This document shows positions 1 to 9,465 of a stretch of DNA of 64,000 nucleotides, piece after piece; the first letter of the stretch is position 1, and every line of letters starts with the position of its first letter. A program made the position numbers and the translations under genes. Under the pieces are notes generated by a model. It was given only the letters and a program-made list of their open reading frames with translations. It did no database searches and was not told where the DNA came from. The stretch is from Jacaranda mimosifolia (taxonomy: Eukaryota; Streptophyta; Magnoliopsida; Lamiales; Bignoniaceae). Location of the stretch: NCBI GenBank assembly GCA_018894105.1, contig CM032127.1, positions 2,451,001 through 2,515,000 on the forward strand, read 5' to 3'.

Positions 1-655
1 AATCACATAAATTTTTATTTTACGAAAAGAGAACTTTACATTTTATTCATCAATCATTCAAGTTAAGTAGATTTACGGCGAATTAAAATGCATAGATATT
101 GCACCAGAAGTGGTGAAAATTAAGTAGCAATGAGAGTACAAAATATCATCATGAACTAGCTAGAAAGCTTCATGAGTACATAAGTCAATCTCATGCTTTT
201 ATGGTAATAATATCGAGTGACATCGCATTTATATACAAATCAGCTCAAAATACATAAATTTCTATTTTACGAAAAGAGACCTTACATTTTATTCATCGAT
301 TGCTCAAGTTAAGTAGATTTACGGCAAATTGAAATACATAAATATTGCACCAGAAGTTGTGAAAATTAAGTAGCAATGAGAGTACAAAATATCATCATGA
401 ACTAGCTAGAAAGCTTCATGAGTACATAAGTCAATCTCACGCTTTTATGGTAATCGTATCAAGTGATGCCGCATTTATATACAGATCAGCTCAAAATACA
501 TAAATTTCTATTTTACGAAAAAAGACCTTTACATTTTATTCATCGATCACTCAAGTTAAGTAGATTTGCAGCAAATTGAAATACATAGATATTGCACCAA
601 AAGTGGTGAAAATTAAGCATCAATAAGAGTACAAAATATTATCATGAGCTAGCTA
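1..655. repeat. Three tandem ~246-bp repeats downstream of the aquaporin gene
   Basis: Three diverged copies of a unit of about 246 bp lie head to tail, starting near 1, 247 and 490. Each holds the same blocks in order: a stretch like ATAAATTTCTATTTTACG, then TCAAGTTAAGTAGATTT, then AGAGTACAAAATAT, then CTAGCTAGAAAGC. The CTAGCTAGAAAGC block sits near 155, 401 and 648. In the third copy this block overlaps the stop codon of the aquaporin gene (653-655), so the array looks like tandem duplication of that gene's 3' end and 3' flank. The similarity fades inside the last codons. Confidence 0.85.
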
Positions 656-2600
656 GAAAGCATCATCTCCAGATAGTCGAACATGGGACCTAACAATAAA
701 GAAGTTCTCATAGATGAACCCAGCAAGCCCACCTCCAATGAGAGGCCCAACCCAGTAAACCCAATGGTCTGTCCAGTCTCCGCTGACCAATGCAGGCCCA
801 AAGGACCTTGCTGGGTTCATTGAGGCTCCTGAGAATGGGCCACCAGCCATGATGTTGGCCCCAACAACAAGCCCAGTTAGGAGTGGGCCCAGCCCCTCAA
901 GATTCCCCTTCTTGGGGTCCACAATTGTAGCATAGACAGTAAAGAGCAAGGAAAATGTCAAAATAATCTCCATGATTACTCCTTGTCCGTATCCCACTCC
1001 ACTTGCAAGTGAATGTATTGGTGTTGTCTGCAGGTTTTTTACAAAATCAAAATAAAATTTCATTAGGTTATATATAGCAATTAATATATGCATAATCAAA
1101 TACATTTTTTCTTTATTTTTTTCAGTAATTAAATGAAATACGTAATAATTTTATAGGTCAAATTGTATTTTTAATTCTGTAACTTTGCCCGCTTTAAAAT
1201 TTTATCTATAACTTGTTGATTTTTTTAAATCTAGTCCTATATGTTTCATAAAATTGTCACATAGAATTTGAATTAATGTCACATCATCAAATTGAGCTTG
1301 CCACATCATCATTCCGACATGTCACATCATCAATTCCGACCCAAATATAATTTTTGGTAAAATTAAATTAAACATGATAATTCTGTGAAACTTCGAAGAC
1401 TATATTTAAAATTCGATAAATTATAAAATAAAATTTTTAAATGAGCAAAATTATCATATGAAAAATACCATTTTTTTTAGAACTATATAATTGGTTGAAG
1501 AATGAGAAAATGACTTATAACTACATAGCTATAACATACTTAATTTTGCGCATGAGCAGCGCATGTTGGTGGCCACTGAATAAGGGGCAGTTTGGTTATG
1601 TTTTATTTCCATTTTAAGATGTTTTTATTATTTGAAAATAAATTATCAACAACTTATCATTATTTTTATCAATATTTCTACTCATTTTCATATCAAAACA
1701 CATTTTCTAGTAGATACATATTCTCTCCAATAACTTATATATTTTCTCTATCTTTTTCATTATTATTATCCCTCTTCCCCTACAACCTACTAAACTCTAT
1801 ATAATTATTAATTTCACAACAAACTATCCAAATACAAATCTATTTTCAACTTATTTACTGTAACTAACTTTTCAAAATTTAAAAATGTTACAAATTAAAA
1901 TTAAAAATAAAAACACAACCAAACTCCCTATAAGTCAACCTTCAATTATAAGTGTGTGACATTTTTTCAAATTAGGAAATTTTTTGCAATAATAAATAAC
2001 ATAATAAACAAATATAAGAAGGCTGGTCCTAATGTTTATTTTCCTATTTCCTTTTTTGTTTTCATTTGGATTAAAAATTACAAAAACAAAAAAAAATGCA
2101 AAAAGAAAAGAAAAGGCAATAATACAAACCAAACATGGACTTACCAATCCGCCAGTGACATAATTGAGCAAAGCACATGCTGCCACAGAAGCCAACAACT
2201 GATCAATCCAGTACAGAATTGATCTGACCACCGTGATGTGACCACCGGCGCAGAGTCCGAGGGTAACGGCGGGGTTGAGGTGGCCGCCGGAAATACGAAA
2301 GCCGGCGGAAATCATCACCGCCACCACCAGAGCATGAGTCATGGCCACAAAGAATAGCCCCACCAGCGCATCTCCATTCAGCTTGTCTGTTGGACAAAAT
2401 GCATTAATTTGAGAATATGTTAAGATCTCTGATTTCTTGGAAATAATATTAACAAATTTGATTGGGAACTCACCGGCGGCCATGGCGGCGCCAACACCGG
2501 CGAAGACGAAAAGGAAGGTGGAGATGAACTCCACGATGAGCGCTTGGAGGCAGTCCGGCCGGAAGGCCTCTCCGACGGTGCCCAAGGCAATTTTCGCCAT
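653..2600 (-). CDS. TIP4;1: Tonoplast intrinsic protein, TIP4-type aquaporin
   Basis: This is a vacuolar-membrane water and small-solute channel of the major intrinsic protein family. The exons on the minus strand are 2474-2600, 2145-2386 and 653-1027. They join in frame (phases 1 and 0) into 247 aa, the usual TIP length. The first NPA box (HLNPAVT, Asn80-Ala82) is in exon 2 and the second (SMNPARS, Asn194-Arg197) in exon 3. His60 in the second membrane helix and Arg197 fit the TIP pore filter. The start MAKIALGT and the end ending in DDAF resemble TIP4;1 rather than TIP1 or TIP2. Introns have GT-AG ends. Intron 2 (1028-2144) is long and contains a MITE. A TATATATA box lies about 105 bp upstream of the ATG. 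No disabling change is seen. The subgroup is assigned from remembered family sequences. Confidence 0.93.
1140..1450. repeat. Repeat-like AT-rich segment in aquaporin intron 2
   Basis: This part of the intron has the style of common plant dispersed repeats that mix lines like 'taattctgtaactttg' and 'acatcatcaattccgac', with two near copies of a CACATCATCA-type phrase at about 1280-1335. No clear terminal repeats or target duplication were found, so the family is unknown. Confidence 0.3.
1584..1928. mobile_element. Tourist-like MITE (copy 1) in aquaporin intron 2
   Basis: A 345-bp element has inverted ends: GGGGCAGTTTGGTTATG on the left, and a right end whose reverse complement begins GGGAGTTTGGTTGTG. 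The left flank is TAA and the right flank TAT, close to the TAA/TTA target duplication of PIF/Harbinger (Tourist) MITEs. The interior is AT-rich and non-coding. Related copies lie at 16473-16785, 26943-27281 and 52480-52844. Confidence 0.65.
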
Positions 2601-2702
2601 TTTACAAAATTAAATTTATTTGGTGGCTCTGCCAAACGAGGCACACTCTGTATATGCAGTAGTGGACAATTGCTTGGCCTGGGTAGGCGCATACATTTGC
2701 AT

Positions 2703-2711
2703 GTATATATA
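2703..2711 (-). promoter_or_regulatory. Probable TATA box of the aquaporin gene
   Basis: The minus strand reads CCTATATATACATG about 105 bp upstream of the start codon, a typical plant TATA position for a short 5' UTR. This is a consensus match only. Confidence 0.45.
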
Positions 2712-2865
2712 GGACCACGCACATGCATGTATATGCATAATTAGTCCTCAAGATTCCATTTGTTTTAATTTATAAAAAAAAAAAAAAAGAAAGAAAAATC
2801 ATAGTTACAAAAGAATGAAGAATCCATCTAAGTGCATCAATAAATTATTTAAGCCCCACCAAGCA

Positions 2866-2990
2866 CAATAAATTTAGTCGTCGACTGGCATGTGATTCAC
2901 TGACATAAGTCTTCCACATAATATGAAAGATTAAAAGTTCAAGCGAGTTATTGATGTGCGTATGTGTATAAATAAATAAATAATAATAAT
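2866..2990 (+). mobile_element. SINE-like copy S1
   Basis: This diverged short repeat carries the phrases GACATAAGTCTTCCACATAA, then AAAAGTTCAAGCGAGTT, then TTGATGTGCGTATGTGTA, and ends in a run of AAAT units. The same order of blocks occurs near 31022, 34490 and 49375, and inverted near 3005 and 6290. It looks like an old tRNA-derived SINE; see copy S4, which has the best preserved box B. Confidence 0.5.
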
Positions 2991-3004
2991 AAATTGAGTT
3001 TACT

Positions 3005-3125
3005 AAGAATTTTTTTATTTATTTATATACACACATAAGAAAGTTCGATAAGTTCAAATCTCTAATATCAGACTTTATGCATTAGACTAATGCCACATAA
3101 AATTACAATCTCTTAACTTGAAAAT
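3005..3125 (-). mobile_element. SINE-like copy S2, inverted next to S1
   Basis: Read on the minus strand, this segment has the same blocks as S1 (a GCATTAGTCTAATGCATAAAG-like start, then GAACTTATCGAAC, then TTATGTGTGTATATAAATAAAT). S1 and S2 face each other tail to tail around 2990-3005. Confidence 0.45.
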
Positions 3126-5029
3126 CATATTTAAAAAATTAAGTGGACGAAAATTTAATCAATTAAGTAAGTAGATTTTATTTAGGGCAAATTACATAAT
3201 TAGTCCCTAAAATTTTACTCTAAAGTCACTTTAGTCCCTAATTTTCAAAAATGTATCTTTTAATCCCTAACGACAATATATTGTTTCATTTAGTCTTTAA
3301 AACCACTTTTCCGACAGTATTTGACCGAAAAATTGATCAATTTTGATATTTTAAGGGTAAAATTGTCAATTTGAGATTTAATGTTCCACTTTAGTCCAAA
3401 TTTAAGATTTTATGTTCTACTTTAATCCTTATGTCAATTTTTCTTTTTCTTTTTTAAGGAAAATTTGCATTTTACCCCCTATAAAAATGGAAAAGGGCAA
3501 AAAAAAATCCTTATGAATAAAATTAGGCAAAATACCTTCTCGTGTTTTGAAAATTATGCACATTGCTTCCCGCTTCTGATTTGCTTCAATTTAATCCTAA
3601 TTTTAATATATAACTATATTACCCTTAATTATTTCATATATTCTCAACTTAATTTATTTATTTTTAAAGTATATTTTCGTATATCTTCTTTCATCCCCTT
3701 TAAATTTAAAAACTAATTTTAGTTTTTGTATTTCTATTTCTCTAATTTATTCTATTTTTTCATTTTTGTATATATTATATATAAATATAAAATTAAAAAT
3801 GTGAAAAATCATCAATTCCAATTGAAAATTGGAGTAAATAGAAATAGTTGTATGAAATGATATAAAAACATGAATGTTTTTTAAGATGTCTTTGCCAACA
3901 AATACAATTGTAATTGTATATATCTATCATCAATGGTAACAGACATATCAATTCAATATACATTTTTTTAAAAGACATGTCAGTTTAGAAGAAAAATACG
4001 AATAGTCATATTCATTCAAAAAAAACTCTCAACAACTATAAAAAGATCTTTAGGGTTATGTTTTTATAATTACTATACATCTATAAACACTCAAAGTCTA
4101 TAGTATCATAGTCTTCTTAGTTTTAGTGTTGAGAAAATAATTCAATACACTTTAATTCGTTGATTTGATGGCTTTCATTTTTTGGAATAAGTGGTCATTC
4201 CATCGTAAGAGACAATTGCCACCTAATAATGAATACTTGTGTGGGACAAATTCATTTTAAAGATAAAAAAACCCTTAATTTTGCTTTGACTAAAAGAAGA
4301 AGAGAAGAAGGAACAACAATAATCTCGATTCTCGTATCTAACACCATATAATTCGTGGGTTCGAGGGCTACAATCTCCTGAAATAAGTTGCCATTGCATC
4401 TTGAAAGAAAATTACCAGCTAACCATGAGTACCAATGTGTGACAAATTCGTTTTAAAAATAAAGAACTCTAATCTTGCTTTGATTTTCGATTAGAGGAGA
4501 AAGAGAATGAAGAATTACACTGATCTCAATCACTGCACCCAACACCATATCTATATAAAATATAAACATCCTCCATTCGTTTTAATTCATTAAAAAATTA
4601 ATTAAAAATATATTTTTTCGAATCATATAATTTGATCGCGTTGGAAGTGAATTATCATCATCGTAAATAATCAACTCACCTCTTTTAAAGTATGCAACAA
4701 TTATTTAATCTAGTCACATTACTCTTTACCTTATATTATTAAAGTGTGGAACCAACGTGAAACCTTGTAATAATGACGAATCATTAATTGGTCGAACTTA
4801 TGTTATACTATTTCGTTATCTATTTTATTAATGGTCAAAAGTCACTGGAAAAATGAAATTGCAGTCTTAATTCAATCATGAAATCACATACATTTCTTTT
4901 TTTATCCTCCACAAACTAAAAGCTGAGCTGTAATGACTAATGAGTGTGTCTGTTTCGTCGTCTTCTCAGTAAAGAGAGAAAGAGAGATTATAATATAAAT
5001 TAAAAAAATATTTTGACATATTAATAATC
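3126..5029. other. Gene-free AT-rich interval with repeat remnants
   Basis: No credible gene is seen. The part at 3188-3430 alternates phrases such as TTAGTCCCTAAAATTTT and ACTTTAGTCC, a common style of plant dispersed repeats. At about 4160-4330 and 4370-4540 two similar segments repeat phrases like 'ccatcgtaagagacaattgccacctaa' in diverged form, so a local duplication is likely. Confidence 0.4.
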
Positions 5030-5034
5030 TTCAC

Positions 5035-5935
5035 AAATTTAATAATAGTAGAAATTATTCGTAAATTGCCACTACATATTAATAACTAATAACAAATACG
5101 TATATATTGATAATTTAAAAAAATCACAAAATATAGTAACAATTTTAATTCTCACAAAAATAAATATAACTTGCGATGTACTGATGATAAAATAAAATTA
5201 TTGATAACATATATTATTTTTTATTATTATTATTCGTAAATTGTCACTATATATCAATAACTAATAAAAAATATGTATATATTGATAATTAATAAAAAAA
5301 ATTCACAAAATATAGTAACAATTTTAATTCTCACAAAAATAAATATAACTCGTGATGTACTGATGATAAAATAAAATTATTGATAACATATATTATTTAT
5401 TATTATTATTCATAAATGTCACTATATATCAATAAATAATAAAAAATACTTATATATTAATAATTAATAAAAAAAATCACAAAATACAGTAACAATTTTA
5501 ATTCTCACAAAAATAAATATAACTTGTGATGTATTGATGATAAAATAAAATTATTGATAACATATATTATTTTTTATTATTATTATTATTCATAAATTGT
5601 CGCTATATATCAATAACTAATAAAAAATAAGTATACATTGATAATTAATAAAAAAAAAATCACAAAATATAGTAACGATTTTAATTCTCACAAAAATAAA
5701 TATAACTCGCAATGTATTGATGATAAAATAAAATTATTAATAACATATATTGTTTATTATTATTATTATTCATAAATTGTCACTATATATTAATAACTAA
5801 TAAAAAATACGTATATATTGATAATTAATAAAAAAAAATCACAAAATATAGTAACGATTTTAATTCTCACAAAAATAAATATAACTCGTGATGTACTGAT
5901 GATAAAATAAAAACTATTATTAACATACATTATTA
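5035..5935. repeat. Five-copy ~178-bp tandem array
   Basis: Five units of about 174-183 bp stand head to tail. The phrase TTGATAACATATATTAT recurs near 5201, 5380, 5554, 5737 and 5917, and ACAAAAATAAATATAACT precedes each. Units differ by point changes and by the length of an ATT run. The sequence is extremely AT-rich with no coding potential. The period is close to that of many plant satellites, but five copies make it a minisatellite-sized local array. Confidence 0.88.
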
Positions 5936-6289
5936 ATCATAATTGTCGTATTATCATCCAACTTTATATTATGATCATCTTTTGGTCTGCTGACATTTGC
6001 ACTCAAAAAGAAAAAGGTGAAAAAGAAGACATTTTTATTTTATGGGGACTTAGCTGTCAATTGAAAACAATGTTTTCGTTGACTTTATGGGGCCTTCTTA
6101 TTTTCCATTGGATTGATTGTTTCTAACATTGTTAATTCTGAATTATTGAGTTGAAGTTGGCCTGAGTGCGGCGCACATGATCACCATAAAGTATTACCCT
6201 GGAAACCACTGCCTCCTTTTTTATCTTATGATGAAACAAAAACATTTTAATAGGGTGGTATCTTCATTTTTTTTAAAATATTTTTTTAT

Positions 6290-6420
6290 TTCTATATATA
6301 TATATATATTTCTATTTATGCATACACACATTAGGAGTTCATGAGGGTTCAAACTCCTTACCTTCCACATTATATAAGAAACTTATGTCATTATATTACA
6401 TGTCGCTATTTTTATACACG
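6290..6420 (-). mobile_element. SINE-like copy S6
   Basis: On the minus strand this has TAATATAATGACATAAGTTTC, AAGGAGTTTGAACCCTC (a box-B-like GTTTGAACCC) and TAATGTGTGTATGCATAAATAG in order, matching the block order of S1-S5. The right side abuts the hAT-like element at 6455. Confidence 0.45.
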
Positions 6421-6454
6421 AACGCACACCAAGAGTCCGAACCTCGAATCTCAC

Positions 6455-7037
6455 ATGGAGATGGCAATGGGTCGGGTTTGGGACGGATTTGGCAAAATCC
6501 AGGACTCGTCCTATCAAGATTTTTATAGACCCAAGACCCGGCCTGCCCTGAACCCTTATCTAATGGGTTGAACCCGTTAGACCCTTTTAGATCCATTTAA
6601 AATGTTTTAAAAAATTAAAAATATTTCTTTTAAAAAAAATAAATCACCATAACTTCATAATATGATAAAATAATATTATTAACAAAAAAATTATTATTTA
6701 AATATTTATATATGCATGTTTTAGTCTTTGAAAAATGATAAATTGCAAACATTATTATTACTTATATATTCATATTGAATGTATAAATTATTTATTATGA
6801 CAATATTATTATTTTATATAAAATATATATGTAATATTCACATATATATATATATATGTGAATGCACACCACGTAAATCATACACATAATAAATAAAATT
6901 AATATGTATAATATCTAGTAGGGCCGGTTCGGGTTTAAAACTTAAAATCCAAGACCCGCCTCAAGACCCGTTTATATTTTCAAAACCTGCCCCAATCGGG
7001 GTGGGTCCGGATCTTATCCGAACTCATTGTCATTCCT
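6455..7037. mobile_element. Non-autonomous hAT-like element, GGGTCGGG type
   Basis: The left end contains GAGATGGCAATGGGTCGGG. The reverse complement of the right end reads AGGAATGACAATGAGTTCGG. The flanks are AATCTCAC (6447-6454) and AATCCCAC (7038-7045), a 7-of-8 match consistent with an old 8-bp hAT target duplication. The ends are rich in GACCCG/CGGGTC motifs and the interior is AT-rich and non-coding. Confidence 0.65.
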
Positions 7038-7045
7038 AATCCCAC

Positions 7046-8850
7046 ACATTTGATCACTCAACTTATCTTTCCTTAAAATATAAATATTAAAATTAAAGAC
7101 TTCTTCAAAATGTTATTATTTATATTTTCCACTTAAAATTGCTATTAAAAAAAAAGGGCGGGGGCTCAAGTATGGTTTTCTCATAATCAAAGCATGAAGT
7201 CTCCATGTCTCTAGGTTCATCTAATCATAGAAACATTGTACAATAGAAATATCAGAAAGACACATTATTTAAACAATTATGGTTGGATGTATTTGCAAAA
7301 AGTCCAAAGGACATGATAGTCTTTTGCTCTGCAAGAAAATAAGTCAAGTCAGTATATAACAATTATTTGAGTACAAAAGATGACAAGGATCATCTTAATA
7401 AGTACATCTCGTTGTAAAAAAATATTTTTCAATAGTATACCTAATATACAAGATTATAAAATCTTATTTTATGGTAATATTCTCTCCAACTCTAATAATT
7501 TAACCTATTTGATAGTAATTATTATTGAGAACAAGTAAAAAGACCATCTTACCCCCATACTGCAATCAAAATATTCAAACAAGACAAGATCCACATCTTT
7601 TTATTTGGGTCGGGTCATGACCCGGATGAATCCGACCCGAACCAAGTCATGACCCGCATAACTGACCGTCAATCAATTGATGATCGGACGTGCAATACAA
7701 GGCCATCTCGATCCGTACAAAAGGGACCAAACATCGCCTATAAGAAGCAAGTTCAGCACAGTTTCAGGTCAAGTCATAATTATCCATCTCTACTCTATCT
7801 TTATTTTTTATCTTGAACACATTTGATCACCTCACTAACTTAGGCAACGAAGGGCCTTAGCTGAAGGCGATCCCGACTAGCCTAATGTGCTCTTTTTGTG
7901 GTTAGGTTAGAGATCCAGAAACACTTGGGTGGTTCTGGATCGGGTTTAGGATCACAGCCAAGGTTACATTTGGTATTTCGAGTCGAGGTCGTGGGCTCGG
8001 AACATGAGCTGCATCACTATTTATATTGAAAATGAAATTTTATCGTTACATCTAATTGAATTATCCCTCCTCACAAGAAAATCATATCATGTGAAAAAAC
8101 AAACTCAAAAAAAAATAAAAAAATAGTGTATTTTCATATTTATTAAATACCCCAAAAAACATGCATTCCACCTATTGTTTCACATACTAATATCTTAATT
8201 GCCCACTTCATTAATTTGGGCATTCCCAACAAAAAGAACCCTAATCCTAGGAAACACAACTTCCACATACACAACCCTCAAAACTTTATATTAAGCCCTT
8301 TATTAAAATAAAAATAAAGATAGGGGAAACATAGAATATCATTTCTTGATCACCTTTCCACAAGCTATAATGGCCACACCATAAAACTACAACTGTTTGT
8401 GGAAAAGAATAGCTAGATTTTAGTTCTAGTGGCCCAAAAAGAGCAAGAAATTGGTAGCTAGCTAGGTACAACCCTTGGAAGCTTGATGCCTTTTTGTCTT
8501 TGGATGAAATAATGACATTGTGGGCAGAAAAAAGGGGTGAAAACTCACATCTTCAGAAAAATACAACTCATCTTGAATTATTGGAAAAGATAGGTGACAA
8601 ACGATTTTGTCATCTATTTCTCAAAATTCTCATTGCATTCATTTCAGTTACTATTCTAATTGACCTAAATTTATACCTTTTTACACTCTTACCTTTTGTA
8701 AAGAAAATATTCCTTCAACATATATCCAACTCTAAATAATTCAATTTTTGTTACAATTACAACTTTTAATGCCTATTCGACTTTATTTCTTCGACTTCTA
8801 TGGATTTTACACAAATTTCTCTCATCTTATTTTGATTATTGATTCCAAAA
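7046..8850. other. Gene-free interval with a probable LTR remnant
   Basis: No gene is recognised. Around 7600-7960 lies a GC-richer block with GACCCGGATGAATCCGACCC, then ACTAACTTAGGCAACGAAGG, GGCCTTAGCTGAAGGCGATC and a closing GTGGTTAGGTTAGAGATCC. This style resembles the 3' part of plant Ty3/gypsy LTRs. No partner LTR, primer site or coding remnant was found. The rest is AT-rich. Confidence 0.35.
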
Positions 8851-9249
8851 TCTATACTATTATAAAAAGAAAGGTTGTTTTGTGTCTAAAATGGAAGTTA
8901 TTTGTGGTTTTTTTTACATAATTTACCTTTCAATTATTCCAGCAAATAAAATGGAGAATTCAGTACAAAAAGGTGGTTTAGATACCAAATTTACTAATAT
9001 TCCAAATTTTTTCTTTAAGTTGCCCTTTAGAAGTGATTGCTCAATAAGGTCACAATTGTACTTTTCACAAAATTCACAAACCCACAAATTTGTATTGTTA
9101 AAATTCCATCTTCTATTATTTTCTTTATCATATCAAAATATCTAACACAATTTTCACTTTACTCATAATTTAAATTATTTCATATATTAATTTTAAATGA
9201 TTCAATAAGTAGTTTTATGCGCGCAAAAATTGCGTGCAACAACTGCTAG
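8851..9249 (+). mobile_element. Small non-autonomous Helitron
   Basis: The element starts with TCTATACTATTATAAAAAG directly after a host A (8850) and ends with CTAG directly before a host T (9250). A hairpin with 9-bp arms (TGCGCGCAA at 9218-9226, TTGCGTGCA at 9230-9238, one G-T pair) stands seven bases before the CTAG. These are the three hallmarks of a plant Helitron: 5' TC, 3' hairpin plus CTRR, and insertion between A and T without target duplication. At 399 bp it cannot encode Rep/helicase. Confidence 0.8.
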
Positions 9250-9301
9250 TATTTAAAAAATAAATAAATAATCCCAAACTTTAAGCCCAGCTAAATCTTT
9301 T

Positions 9302-9380
9302 GGCCCAGTTCTTTAACTGGACTGAAGTCCAATTTTCAGCCCAAATTTAATGGGCTTAGATTACTGAAAATGGGCCTAAC
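9302..9380 (+). promoter_or_regulatory. Cluster of site II (TGGGCY) elements upstream of glyoxalase I
   Basis: Four TGGGCY-type motifs occur within 80 bp: GGCCCA at 9302, AGCCCA near 9338, TGGGCTT at 9351 and TGGGCCT at 9371. They lie 85-165 bp before the start codon at 9466. Site II clusters are common in promoters of broadly expressed plant housekeeping genes. No convincing TATA box is seen, which fits that class. Confidence 0.5.
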
Positions 9381-9465
9381 ATTTGGATACGGATCCTCTC
9401 CGTTCCTCTGCGGGATGGATAAATATAACAGAATTAACTAACACACGTTTAAGGTGAGTTTTACA

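Noticed and set aside
2203..2744. Short ORFs over the first two aquaporin exons on both strands
   Set aside because: Frame shadows of the TIP4 exons; the correct frame carries the NPA motif.
5035..5935. Array of repeats that could be read as a CRISPR-like structure
   Set aside because: The units are ~178 bp and contiguous without distinct spacers, and the context is plant nuclear DNA. It is an ordinary tandem array.
7600..7960. Possible retrotransposon gene in the GC-richer block
   Set aside because: No reading frame with gag or pol motifs; only an LTR-like non-coding remnant can be supported.
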